A stretch of DNA of 64,000 nt from Ochotona curzoniae. Lineage: Eukaryota; Chordata; Mammalia; Lagomorpha; Ochotonidae. Numbering within the stretch: the first letter of the stretch is position 1; every line of letters begins with the position of its first letter. The notes below the pieces were generated by a model. It did no database searches. It was not told where the DNA came from and saw only the letters and a list, made by a program, of their open reading frames with translations. The position numbers and the translations under genes were made by a program. The DNA lies in assembly GCF_017591425.1 (NCBI RefSeq), contig NW_024467120.1:6634001-6698000 (forward strand). The letters run 5' to 3'. Positions 46,510 through 56,640 of this stretch are shown piece after piece.

Positions 46510-46838
46510 AATACTTTTTTTAAGATACATTTTTATTTGACAGTCAGATATACAGATAGGAAGAGAGGCAGAGAGGAAGACTGGAATTCCATCCAATTAT
46601 TCACTGCCCAAGTGGCCACAACGGCTGGGACTGAGCTGATCCAAAGCCAGAATCCTGGAGATTCCTCCCGGTCTCCCGTGCAGGTGCAGGGTCCCAAGGC
46701 CTTGGGCCATCTTCAACTGCTTTCCCAGGCCACAAGCAGGGAGCTGGGTGGGAAGCAGAGCAGCCAGGATTAGAACCACTGCCCGTATGAATCCTGGCGC
46801 ATGTGAGGCAAGGACTCTAGTCACTAGGCTTTTTTTAG
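46510..46838 (-). mobile_element. CSINE in L1 ORF1, minus
   Basis: Complete element, tail side tttttttaagatacattttt, then gtcagatatacagataggaa, aagtggccacaacggctggg, tttcccaggccacaagcagg, and head complement gactctagtcactaggct. It interrupts the ORF1 sequence between the coiled coil and the RNA-recognition part. Confidence 0.93.
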
Positions 46839-47240
46839 CCTGACTCAGCTCTGCTTCCAGATTTTTGTTTGTTTCCTCATTGTGGCAAGAAATATCTTCT
46901 GATTCTGAGATGCTGCTTCTGTTTCTTTCATCCTATTATTGAGACTGTCCACACAATTTTTAATTTGCTCTATTGTGTCCTTCACTTCCTATAATTCAGT
47001 TTGATTTTGTTTCAGTGTTTTTATTTCCAGTGTGACATATTTCTTAAATTCCTCTAACTCCTTTATGAGCTTCCCATTGTTGATAAGAAGCTTTATAACA
47101 AGTGTTTTGAATTCTGCATCCCCCATGTTCTTAATGTCTTCCTCAGTTAACTGTGAGGTCAGCAAAGGCTATTGCTCCTTTGCAGGGGAGTCCTCAGTAA
47201 TACTCATTGTGCCTCTGTCTCTCCTTTTGCTCTTGGTCAA

Positions 47241-48388
47241 TGTACTCCTGGTTCGCAGATTTTTTTCCTTAGGGCAGGTTCTAAGCTGTGTCACCCACAG
47301 GTCTACAGTTCAATTTTACTTATTTTGGTTTGTTTGCAGTCACTTGTGTCATTCCATCCAGTGAGTTTCAGATCCGGCTTACTGTGTTAGGCTTCCACCA
47401 CAGTCTCCATAGCCATAGCTCCTGACTCACCACTCTCTACCTCTTGTAATCCCATGCTGCGACTGCACCATTGCCTGTACAACCTTTCTCCCACTTCCAG
47501 TTTGAGCAGTTCTGAGGATTAGGGAGACACCAGGTGTCCTAAATAGCAAGGTTGTTGGTGTTGCTGATCTAGCAAGAACCTGCTGGCCATTAGGTCTGAG
47601 GCTCTGGAGACCTATTTTGACCCATACGATGCCAAAGTCAGTATTATTTTCCCTGTGGGTCCCATAGGATGCCAAAGTCAGTATTATTTTTCCAGAGTTT
47701 GCTCCCAGCTCAGTACACGTGTAGCTCACTGTTGTCCCTCAGGTCCCACAACCTTTGCCACACTGTACAAAATGGTCCTGATGTAGCACTTGTGGAGTTC
47801 TGGATCTGCTGGGCATTAGGTCTAGGGGCTACCTGGACCTATTTTGGATGAAACCTGTAGGATGCCACACTGGTGTGATTCACTAAGTTTGAAATGAGTT
47901 CACTCCCAGCTTAGTGCATGTGCAGTCCTATCTCAAAGCCTTTGCCTCCCTACACCAAATGGTGCCCAATGCGACACTGGCGGGGCTTCAAGGCTGTGAG
48001 ATCAACCCTGTTCCCACACCACCTGTTAGGGGTATACTGTTCTATCTCTCCTCCTGGTCAAATCATACAAATTATCAAGCTAGGCAATTCTTTGTGTTCA
48101 TGTCCTGAGCTCTCAGTGAATTCCTCTTCCCACCTGGCTACTGGTAAAGCTCCAGCCGCTGGTGGAGCTCAGTTTGCCACTCGCTGACTGCAGCTGGAGT
48201 ATCGGCTCACTACAACACCACACCATTGTGTCCACTGCTTTCCCGTGTTTGTCTCTAGGTCCCCCTCTTGCATCAGCCTGTCCTCTCCTATTTTCTGGAA
48301 TGTGCCCTCTCTGCTTCACCCTGGCTAATGATTCTCCATCTGTTTAAACATGTCCTTACTCTATTCTGCCACCTTGATTCTCCTCGGA
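47241..48388 (-). mobile_element. half-L1 5' UTR with tandem monomers
   Basis: Two similar units, about 47591-47816 and 47817-48026, share in order taggtct(g)aggg, cctattttg, aggatgcca, actcccagctcagtgcatgt-type words, and cctttgcc...acac(c/t)..aaatggt. A third, weaker one may follow to about 48250. Within the first unit the word gatgccaaagtcagtattat is repeated 40 bp apart (47628 and 47668). In mouse L1, tandem 5' UTR monomers act as the promoter; a similar role here is inference. Confidence 0.7.
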
Positions 48389-48729
48389 TAACTTTTTGCA
48401 CAAGAACTCCAGCTTTAAACTCGTCATGGTTTTCAACATGTCTTCTTCCCTATGTTTAATCATTTCTAGCTTTTGATTCCAAATAAAAGATGCATAATTT
48501 TTTTTCCCCATTTGAGGTTACTGTAGGGTTATTCCTTGGTTTCATGTCAAGATTTTGATGTACCAGGGAACAGACACACCCAATGAGAGGAGGAGAGATA
48601 GGGAAATTGCTGGGTGGTGGTGTGACTGCAATACACAACATTTATTAAGCTCAACATCTAACGTTGGTTTGATTCTTGGTATCACAAAACAATTATCATG
48701 GTAACATTAAAGATTGCTAATTGCATGCA
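48389..48729. other. unassigned sequence flanking the half-L1
   Basis: Nothing recognised. Confidence 0.45.
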
Positions 48730-48912
48730 CAAGGCCTTGACTAAGCAGTTGGGATGTTGCCTTGGAAACTCCAAGCTCTGATCTCCATTGCAGCTGTCTG
48801 CTAATGCATGCCCTCTGAGGCAGCAGGTCGTGGCTCAAGCAGATTACTGAAGATCTAGACTAAATTCCTGCCTCCTGGTGATCATCTACCAACTAATATA
48901 CACTGTTATTTG
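48730..48912 (+). mobile_element. CSINE, old, 3' truncated
   Basis: Words caaggccttgactaagcagt, gcagctgtctgctaatgcat, gccctctgaggcagcaggtc and gtggctcaagcagattactg are in the order of the old C repeat. The gaaccagcag and C/T parts are absent. Confidence 0.72.
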
Positions 48913-49189
48913 TCTCCACACCCCTCCCTCTCTCACTTCCCCATCCAAACCCTCCTTGGTACCCCTTTCCAAAGTGCTGGTACTTAAATCATTCAGTCCC
49001 CATCATAGGACCTGACATGAGGGGCAACAAAGCTCAACACTATCTATTGGCCTTTCAGTCTTCCTAAAAAGATGATCTCTCATTCAGAGCTTAACATAGC
49101 ATAAAAAGTACATTCTAAATGCAATTTATTCAAGCTAATAGTATGAGAAGAATGTTTCGATGTAATTGTTAAAACGGTCGTACATTGTC

Positions 49190-49348
49190 TGGCGATATAG
49201 CCCTAAGCCCACGGTTCAGATTGTGACATCAGTTGAGTGAGTTCTTCCCCATCACATCACCTCCATGGGGAAGTTACTCAACTTCTCAAGCTTTGGTTTC
49301 CTGTCTGAGGAAGGAGTGTAACACCTGGCTTCACCAAGACCAGGTTGC
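49190..49348 (+). mobile_element. MIR element
   Basis: tggggaagttactcaacttc, tcaagctttggtttcctgtc and tgaggaaggagtgtaacacc follow the MIR core; the 5' part with cacggttcagattgtgacat is weaker. Confidence 0.75.
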
Positions 49349-50765
49349 TCATTTGGGAAACAGAGGAGAGATATGTGTTTGGGTTTTATTAATCATGAGT
49401 TACACATAAATTAGCCTGGGTTGGAGGTCCATCTTCTCAATAGTGACTGCAAGCAGCATTGCAATGTTTAGAAATGCAATTGCTAGAAAGATCAAAAGGA
49501 GGGGAGAAAGGAAGAAAAGAAGGGAAGACTTGTCCAAAATTTGCTTCTCAAATTTCCCGAAAGAGGCCGATGCATGAACTCAGGTTGTGAATCTTATCCA
49601 AATCTGACTTTCAAGTGAATAAGTACATCTGTTAAATTTTTTTAAAGAAAAAAATTCTTTACTGCAAAAGATTACTGCTCCTGTTGAAAAGAAGTTAAAA
49701 GGGCAGCTGGCACAAATGAGTGAACACATTGAAGAGTCACCTGAAACTACCTTAAACGGCCACAAGATGTCACTACTGTACACCATTTCCAAATAATCAA
49801 GCATTGAGAAAGATCCTTTGGACACACCAGTGATTGAAAGTGGCTCAGTCGTCCTTCTTGCATTTGAGGGCTTTGGTGCCCTCTAGAATCCGCTTTAAGA
49901 CACTCAGCAAGTGGAGCTGAGGTTCTACACCTGAGAAGAACTAACCACAAGTCATGACGCACCTGTTTCCCAGGCAGAAGCAAAAGGAGGCTTGACACCT
50001 TTCACATCTCCTCCACCTGCCCTTCACAACACTTCTTGGTATTTTCTGGTAATTCTATTACCCTTTCTGATGGGAATTTACACGAAACAGTGACTCACCA
50101 ACACCTCCAAGGCACGCAGCTGGGTTTTAATTACGCTTTCTAATTGACATTTGTCATCTAGACGGAAGTTTAAGTTACTGTAGTGAATTTTTGTAGTAAT
50201 TTATTATTTTGGTTCAGGGCTGTCCTGTTTACTTTTACTTTTTCCGTTTTTCCTTTTTTAGTATTAGTAAGTCAAGTTTTTAAAAGTTCTAAGGCACCAA
50301 AACTATGTTAACCAAGTCAATGCTCTCAACTTCAGCTTTGCTAAACTAAGCCTTAGGTTTATTTTAAATCCTTCTTTTGTATAAAATCTACTTGTAGGTT
50401 TAAAATATAATTGTAGAATATTGACATTTATAGGAAAAAGTTTGGAGATTTCATTTTATTAGCACTATCTACCAAGCTTTCTTTCCCTAGTATTCATTAT
50501 TAAAATTATTGATAAATTCAGATTTAATGATTTCCATGAAGGAATTAAGCTGTGGTTGCTTGTTAGGTTTCAGGGAGATCATTCAACGTTAGAGACCAGA
50601 AGGGCTGTTTGCTGTGAAGGCCCCATCCTATCGAGAGTCTACATATACCGTCCGCTGGGAGGCAGAGCACTCAATGGTTCAGAAAATGTAAGATTGTGAG
50701 ACACGCCCAAGGAATTTTTCTTGTACTAATAGCGAAGAGCTAAGGTTTGCCATTGACTTAACTTT
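49349..50765. other. repeat-poor non-coding stretch
   Basis: No family recognised over 1.4 kb. 50115-50500 is AT-rich with TAAT-type words (ttttaattacgctttctaat tgaca), a weaker candidate for conserved non-coding DNA. Confidence 0.4.
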
Positions 50766-51055
50766 TGAAAATTGGGCACTTGGCACAGTGGTTGAGACAC
50801 TGCTCGGGATGCAAACAGCTGCGTGTCCCACATCAAGTCCCAGCCCAGGGCCTGAAAGCAACTGCCCTGATAGTACACACCTGGAAAGCCGCAAGGAACA
50901 GCTGAAGTGCCTGAATCCCTGCCACCGGCACGGAAGACTCAGGACTGAGTTTGTGACCCTGGCTTTGGCCGCAGCCAGAGCCTGCTGGGAGCATTTGGAG
51001 AGAGAACCCAAGAATGGTAGCATCCCCTACCTCAGGCCCTCAGCCTCTTAAATAG
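50766..51055 (+). mobile_element. CSINE, old subfamily
   Basis: Head gggcacttggcacagtggtt, gacactgctcgggatgcaaa, cagctgcgtgtcccacatca, tgcctgaatccctgccaccg and gagcatttggagagagaacc. The C/T run is missing and the tail is short. It pairs in inverted orientation with the next CSINE. Confidence 0.8.
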
Positions 51056-51071
51056 AAAGTCAGTAACTCTT

Positions 51072-51398
51072 TTTAAAAGATTTTTTTCATTTTTCTTGGA
51101 AAGTCAGATTTACAGAGAGAAGGAGAAACAGAAAAATTTGTTCGCTGATTCACTCCCCAAGTGGCCACAATGACTAGAACTGAGCTGATCTGAGGCCAGG
51201 AGCCACAAGAGCTTCTTCTGGGTCTCCCAGATGGGTGCAGGGTCCAAAGGCTTTGGGCGGTCCTCGACTGCTTTTCCAGGCCACAAGCAGGGAGCTGGAA
51301 GGGAAGTCGAGCAGCCGGGATATGAACCAGCACCCATATGGAATCCCGGTGCATGTAAGGTGAGGATTTTAGCCATTAGGCTGTTATGCTGGACCCAA
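51072..51398 (-). mobile_element. CSINE, pika type, minus
   Basis: Tail side ctttttaaaagatttttttc, then ccaagtggccacaatgacta, ggcggtcctcgactgctttt, ccaggccacaagcagggagc, catatggaatcccggtgcat and head complement attaggctgttatgctggac. Confidence 0.93.
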
Positions 51399-51554
51399 GC
51401 AACTTTAAAAATATTAAATTAGTAGACCAGTCTCAAGTCCACCTCACTAGTTTTTATACCTCAGTATGCTTCCTGGAGCAGAAAAAAAAGGAATAGAAAA
51501 TGTCTTGTTAAGGGGACAGGCTCACACTGCAGAGCGAAAAATTAAAATTCTGAA

Positions 51555-51892
51555 TGCAGAATCAGCATGGTGGCGTGGTGAGCTAATCCTTAGCCTAACA
51601 GCACCAGTATCCCATGGATGTGTGCTGGTTCATGTCCCAGCTATTCCACTTCCAATCCAGCTCTCTGCTGATGGCTTAGAAAAGCAGTGGAGGATGATGG
51701 CCCAAGTGCTTAGGCCCTCCACCCACACGGGAGATCAGGAGGTAGTTCCTGGCTCCTGGCTTCAGATCAGATCAGCCCTCACTATTGTAGCCATTTGGGG
51801 AATGAACCAGCAAATGGAAGACCTCTCCATCTCTCTTCTCTCTGCAAACTTTCAATAAATAAATAAATAAAATCTTCTCTAAAATCATAAAT
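51555..51892 (+). mobile_element. CSINE, full length
   Basis: Head aatcagcatggtggcgtggt, cttccaatccagctctctgc, cagtggaggatgatggccca, gaaccagcaaatggaagacc and the tail ttcaataaataaataaataa. Confidence 0.92.
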
Positions 51893-52571
51893 GCCATAAT
51901 AAGCATTAGGGTTTTTTTTTAAATACATACTTATATAAAGAACAATTAGAGAATACTAAAACCAAAAGCAAGACTACATAACACACTGGACAGAGATGAA
52001 AGCAGGTTGTCAGGATGCAGTGTCCTCCCCCCAGCCCTTCAGCACCCTCTCCTGGTGGGTCCTTGTCCTACAGCCTAGGCTGTCCAGGGACTTGGCCTCT
52101 AGCAGAGGTGGTAGGAGCTGGGAACTCGTGTCCTACCTATAGCACAAACAGCAGCAGCCACCCTGCAACCGCATCTTCTCAGTCCCCTCCTTTAGATGTC
52201 TCCGGCCAGGTGAAACGTGCCGGGAATCTGCAGTTCACCTGCACTTGTCTGTGAAGCCAAAGCACCTGCACCTTTTTGACATGCCTACTTCCTTCCAGGA
52301 GGGGCAGCTTGACCTGCAGCTCAACTTATCCCAGAGTGACCCGGATGACCCCGGACACTGACCTCACCATCTGAGGTGTTGATAGGGCAGATACTGCTCT
52401 CAGTGCCACCAAGGGCAGTTACAGGCTGCTGACCGAAAACAAGACTCCCCAGGCTTTGCAGTCACCTCTTTGTGATCACTGCTTCCAGGAAACACCCTAA
52501 GACTCTCAGGGATCAGCACATCAAGGAATTCCACAGAGGTCCACAGACCCCAAAGTTTGGGAGTGAGTTTC
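51893..52571. other. unassigned non-coding sequence
   Basis: GC-richer than its surroundings. It looks as if it could be a decayed retrocopy because it ends at a SINE and has exon-like composition, but I recognise no protein in any frame. Confidence 0.35.
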
Positions 52572-52878
52572 AGCATGCTCTGGGATCCCATATAGGTGTT
52601 GGTTCGTGTCCCGGCAGCTCCGCTTCCCATCCATCTCCCTGCTTGTGGCCCAGGAAAGCAGTCGAGGATGGCCGAAGTCTTGGGACCCTGCACCTGCGTG
52701 GGAGACCCGGAGGAGACTTCTCACTCATGGTTTCAGATTGGCTCAGCTCCAGCCGTTGCGGCCACTTGAGGAGTGAATCAGTGGATGAAGATCTTTCTCT
52801 CTTGTCTCTAGTTCTCTGTAAACCTGGCTTTTAAAAAATGTTAAAAGATAATAAAAAATAATAAAAATTTTAAAATAA
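52572..52878 (+). mobile_element. CSINE, pika type, 5' truncated
   Basis: It starts in the B-box region (catgctctgggatcccatat) and runs through tgtcccggcagctccgcttc, cagtcgaggatggccgaagt, gtgggagacccggaggagac to an A-rich, irregular tail (ttaaaaaatgttaaaagata). Confidence 0.92.
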
Positions 52879-53705
52879 ATAAAACTTTTGACCTGAACCT
52901 GCTGGTGATGCTTCTAAGGATTGAAAACAAAAATCAAAACTTTTCTGGTAACAGTCTCCTGAGACCTTCCAGAAAACTTGCAGTTTTGCTTTCCATTTTG
53001 TTTCAAATCTGTTCGTATTTTCTCTGAGATCATGCGCAATACCTGGTTCCATTTCAGGACTGGATTTACAAAAGTCTGCTGAGTGGGGCAGTGGTATGTG
53101 AGGCACTGGAATGTAAAGTGTCAAGGAACAAATGGAGGGGTGCTCTTGCTAAGATCAGGAGGTGTGCTCAGCCCCCTGCTGTTGGAACCAGTTGCACAGA
53201 AGTCTTGCCAACACTGCCAGAGCACTGCTGTGAAATGGAAAATATTTGGGCTTTTCAAAATAATTTTCTTTTTGCTGTTAGTAGTGTTTCTGTTCCTTTA
53301 TTATTAATTGTAGGGTTTGGCACCAGCAGTCACCACTTCCTTATATTGGAAGGTTGAAATAAAACAGTGTGGTGCCATTTTGAATGAAACCTCAGCAGCC
53401 AGAAATGTAATAAGAGAGCTACATGTGCAGGTTTATGGATGTCTTGTTCTAATTATGGATTGTAAACATTTTCTAGAAAGAATATTCTCTTATAAGTAAA
53501 ACCAAAACCAAATACCCAAGAGTTAAAGGGATGTTTGCCAAAACAATACATTCGTTCACAGAATATTGTGCAGCTATTGTTAACAACTTTTAGTGGGGTT
53601 CCATATCTGTATGGAGAAATGCTCATGAAAGGAAACATTTGCAACAAGCTGATAAGTCAGACACATGACAGAGAATGTTCCAGAAAGATTATATTCAAAG
53701 AGAAC
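52879..53705. other. unassigned non-coding sequence
   Basis: No family recognised. The composition around 53090-53400 resembles a 3' UTR-like retrocopy, with ggttgaaataaaacagtgtg containing aataaa, but no source gene can be named. Confidence 0.35.
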
Positions 53706-53812
53706 AGTGGGCTGGCATTGTGGCACAGCATGTTAACCCACTCACTGCCTTCGACACCAGTATCCCATATGAGCACTGGCTCAGTGCCCAGTTGGCCCAC
53801 TTCCTATTCAGT
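53706..53812 (+). mobile_element. CSINE 5' fragment
   Basis: Only head and B-box region: agtgggctggcattgtggca, cagcatgttaacccactcac, accagtatcccatatgagca, ggcccacttcctattcagtc. It ends abruptly against the MaLR fragment. Confidence 0.75.
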
Positions 53813-53837
53813 CTAAAGCTAAGGAGATGCCTCAGGA

Positions 53838-53952
53838 GAAACACCCTGCTGACAATTGGATTTCACACTTCAGACCTCTAGAACTGCAAGAAAATAAAAT
53901 TTCTGCTGCATAAGCCATGGTTGCCTATAGCTTTTGGTTGTGGCAATCCTAA
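53838..53952 (+). mobile_element. MaLR LTR 3'-end fragment
   Basis: The words ctgctgacaattggatttca, cttcagacctctagaactgc, aagaaaataaaatttctgct, gcataagccatggttgccta and ggttgtggcaatcctaac follow the 3' end of MST/MLT1 LTRs, including the internal aataaa. About 115 bp remain. Confidence 0.72.
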
Positions 53953-54069
53953 CATCAACTCTGTCAAAAGGAGAACAGACGAATACACTCTTGGTTATGC
54001 AGTGAAACACTACATAGTGTTTAATGAAACCATGAAGTAGCAAAAGTTGTCAAACATAAAGGTCCAAGC

Positions 54070-54622
54070 TGTGGGAGATCGCCCCTAGATCTCTGTCTGT
54101 TTAGCCTACGTGGGAGGTCATAGGCACACAGCACACTGTGTCCCCAGGGGAACCCCTTCACTATGGTTTCAGCTTACTGAGGCCTCAACCTGCCTTGTTC
54201 ACTAATCATAGAGGTGAGAGGGGTGGGCTGTACCCCAGTCTCTGCTCTCTGTGCTTGGATGAGCTGTGCTGAGACTTCCTTGATAAACACGTACAGCCCA
54301 TGTTATCTGCCACGTTATCTACATGGTGTATGTGACTCACGGCCTACCTGCCAGCCATGAATGTTACATGAGACATATGATATGAATGGAGCAACTAGAG
54401 AGATAGGCATGCTTTCTAGCCAATTATAGTGGCATTGCTGGGTGGGAGGAATGTTGGGAGATGGCCCCCGCCTTCCCCTTTCTTAGTCTATATAAGTTTG
54501 TGCTTGAATTACAATGAATGGACATGCTCCATGAGACTGTCTCCGGTGGTTCATGCTGAAGAACACCATTGCCTCACCCCCTCGGTGGTCACAGGGGCCT
54601 GCTGGCAGGAAACCCCCGAGAT
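54070..54622 (+). mobile_element. solo LTR, class II ERV-like
   Basis: About 550 bp beginning TGTGGGAGATCGCCCC and ending with ...ggcaggaaacccccgaga. A TATA-like tctatataagtttg lies at about 54487, preceded by a CCAAT-like gccaattatag (54419). The 3' third has the look of an R/U5 region (ccatgagactgtctccggtg; cctcaccccctcggtggtca). The flank c/tcaagc occurs on both sides (54064-54069 and 54622-54627), a possible 6-bp target-site duplication as made by beta-retrovirus-type integrases. No internal viral genes are present, so this is a recombined solo LTR. Confidence 0.6.
54487..54500 (+). promoter_or_regulatory. TATA-like box of the solo LTR
   Basis: tctatataagtttg about 65 bp downstream of a CCAAT-like motif, in the position expected for an LTR U3 promoter. 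Activity is not known. Confidence 0.45.
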
Positions 54623-54994
54623 CAAGCAACATGGAATTCTGTGAATAGAGAGCTCCCCCTCAAGAATTTAGTCCTAACATGCTTGACTGAACCCACTCAA
54701 TCCTAGCAGCCAAAAGAGCTGGGAGCAATACCGTATTCCAGCAGAAGCCTGGACTCTTTGAGCTCGGGGATGTGAAGCCATTGACTCAATCATTACTGGG
54801 ACCATTTATAAGAACAAGAACAAGGCTGTTCTCTAAATGCAGTGCCAGAACTCCAAACTCTACTCATCTCTGCAAGACACCTCCATTCCCAACCCAAAGA
54901 AACCACCTGGTGACGGCAAATGGAATTCATCATTCACTCACTCTAGTTAGTCAGAGACTTGCTAGATAGTAAGGAACGAAGAAGATATAAGAAG
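54623..54994. other. unassigned non-coding sequence
   Basis: No viral or other repeat sequence is recognised after the LTR. Confidence 0.45.
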
Positions 54995-55262
54995 CGACCT
55001 AGCGGCAGCATAAGTATTAAGGAGAGGGGAGAGGCGTTTCAATGCCAGCTACTCAGCAATTCTGATACAGCTTCCTGCTCTGTGGGAGGCACAAGGTAAT
55101 CACTCAAGTACTTGGGCTGTTGCCACTCACAAGGACCTGGACTAAGTTCCCAGCTTCTGGCTTTGACCTGGCCTAACCCTGCCTATAGTGGGCATTTAGG
55201 GTACGGATCAGTAGATGAGGACTCAATCTCTCTGCCTGCCTTTTCAATTAAAAAAATAAGTA
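54995..55262 (+). mobile_element. CSINE, old, diverged
   Basis: gatacagcttcctgctctgt, gggaggcacaaggtaatcac, tcaagtacttgggctgttgc, gacctggactaagttcccag, and ctctctgcctgccttttcaa with tail ttaaaaaaataagtaaatg. The head is poor. Confidence 0.78.
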
Positions 55263-55951
55263 AATGTAAACCAATTTAGGGCAGTGACACTGAAAGTCGC
55301 AGACAGCCCATGGTTACTGCAGACAGGCTCCATCAGGCCTGAGGGGACGGATGGTGGCAAGGCTGGATAAAGTAGTAGACTGTCAATTTGGTATTGTGGA
55401 TTGCAGGAACCAACTGTCCAGGATTGTCCAGCAGGCATGCAGGACTGGAAGGAACAGGTTCCCTGTGACCAGACAGAAATCTTGCCCCGGCATCTGGAGC
55501 TTTTCCAGGCCAATGCACACAGTGACCGTGGCAGCCTGGGCTGCAGCTGAGAATGCTGAGACGCCACATCGCCTGGGAAGCAGAGACAACCAGGGGGAGA
55601 GAAGGCCTGGGATGAATGGATCCCTAAAGCCCATCCCATAGACCATGCAAATTTGAATGTCAGAAGTGCTTGTCTCCTATGAATTTCCTTTGTCTGGAAA
55701 CAAAAGGGGCCATTGGATCCCAAAAGTCATGCGGATCCAGAAAAGCTTTTCTCTAGAAAAGTGCTGCACTTTGCAGCAAATGTTCCCCATCAGCAGTTAC
55801 AGCAGAACAATCCACGCAGCTGGTCAGGCTTTGGGGGACACAGGAGATCCAGGGGGTGCAGGGGTTCAGGTCCCAGAAACATGCTCATTCACCTAAGCAG
55901 GATACCTGGAGACTTGTTTATCACCCTGATGCACACTGTCCTGGACACTTT
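55263..55951. other. unassigned non-coding sequence
   Basis: A 159-codon minus frame (55244-55723) overlaps shorter frames in other phases. It has no recognisable domain and its end lies in a SINE tail. No repeat recognised. Confidence 0.4.
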
Positions 55952-56640
55952 TTTTCAAAAAAGGTCTATTTCTTTTTATTTGAGAGGAAGAGTTACAGAA
56001 ACTAAGAGGGAGAAATCTTTGGTTGTCTGGCTCATTTCCCATGACCACAACAGTCAGAGCTGAGCTGATCCAAAGCTAGAAGCCAGGAGCTCCTTCTGGG
56101 TCTCTTACTGAGTGTAGGATCGCAAGGGCTTGAGCCATTCTTCATAGCTTTCCCAGACTATGGGCAGGGAGCTGAATCAGAAGTGGAGCAACTGGGGGCA
56201 CGGTATGGTAGCCTAGCAGCTAAAGTCCTCACCTTGTATGCACTGAGATCCCATATGGTCGCCGGTTCTAATCCTGGCAGTCCTGCTTCCCCTCCATCTC
56301 CCTGCTTGTGGCCTGGGAAAGCAGTCAAGGACGGCCCAAAGCTTTGGGACCCTGCACCTGAATGGCAGATCTGGAAGAGTCTCTGGGATCCTGTCTTTGG
56401 ATGGCTACAGTTTGGATGGCTACAGCTTTACAACCGCCTGGAGAGTGGATCATCGGATGGAAGATTTCCCTCTCTGTGTCTCATCCTCTCTGTATATCTG
56501 ACTTCTAATAAAAACAAAAATAAATAAAATAAATCTTAAAAAGAAGAAGTAGAGGAGCAAGTAGGACATGAACAAGTGCCCATAGGGGATGCTGGCACCA
56601 TAGGCAGAGGATTAGCCTACTAAGCCCTTGCGCTGGCCCC
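55952..56640 (-). mobile_element. CSINE, minus, split by a second CSINE
   Basis: Left part 55952-56194 (tttctttttatttgagagga; tgagctgatccaaagctaga; gggagctgaatcagaagtgg agc) and right part 56546-56640 (caagtaggacatgaacaagt; ggatgctggcaccataggca; cccttgcgctggcccc) join into one full-length copy of the old type. The host SINE must be the older of the two. Confidence 0.9.
56195..56543 (+). mobile_element. CSINE inserted in a CSINE, pika type
   Basis: Head gggggcacggtatggtagcc, tagcagctaaagtcctcacc, B-box cggttctaatcctgg, ggacggcccaaagctttggg, a 14-bp internal duplication (tggatggctaca twice at about 56399-56426) and the tail aaaaataaataaaataaatc. Flanking agaagt(ag)ggagcaa-type repeats (about 56179-56191 and 56544-56560) fit a target-site duplication with a small expansion. 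Confidence 0.92.

Larger units (their letters stand above)
44745..47240 (-). pseudogene. L1 ORF1 pseudogene, interrupted twice
   Basis: N-terminal part 47240-46839: the start is ttg instead of atg (codon at 47238-47240) in gtacattgaccaagagc; then STEDSPAKEQ-like and coiled-coil sequence. Between 46838 and 46510 lies a CSINE. 46505-46428 reads TIKKPSIRVTGVSESAEREAGF, the RRM entry. After the composite insert, 45111-44745 reads the C-terminal domain (complement of ctaattctttttccatatga, ctgaagagagcttgatgatc). Start loss and frame breaks make it non-functional. Confidence 0.87.
43725..48388 (-). mobile_element. half-L1 (HAL1-like) element with intact 5' end, three later changes inside
   Basis: Minus-strand element. 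Right end: reverse complement begins near ccgaggagaatcaaggtgg cagaatag (48388), like the conserved L1 start. Then come 5' UTR with tandem monomers (to 47241), ORF1 (47240 to 44745, interrupted), a short ORF2 stub (44690-44395) and the 3' UTR (44390-43755). Its tail is replaced by (taa/gat)n-like repeats at 43711-43745. ORF2 beyond the N-terminal stub is missing at the same place as in the 32-36 kb copy. Inserts: a CSINE (46510-46838) and a composite retroposon (45128-46411). Removing them leaves about 3 kb. Confidence 0.85.

Noticed and set aside
51893..52571. Processed pseudogene
   Set aside because: Composition is suggestive, but no protein is recognised in any frame and no poly-A tail is seen before the CSINE.
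55244..55723. 159-codon open frame on minus
   Set aside because: Begins in unassigned DNA and ends in a CSINE tail; overlapping frames in other phases; no recognisable protein.
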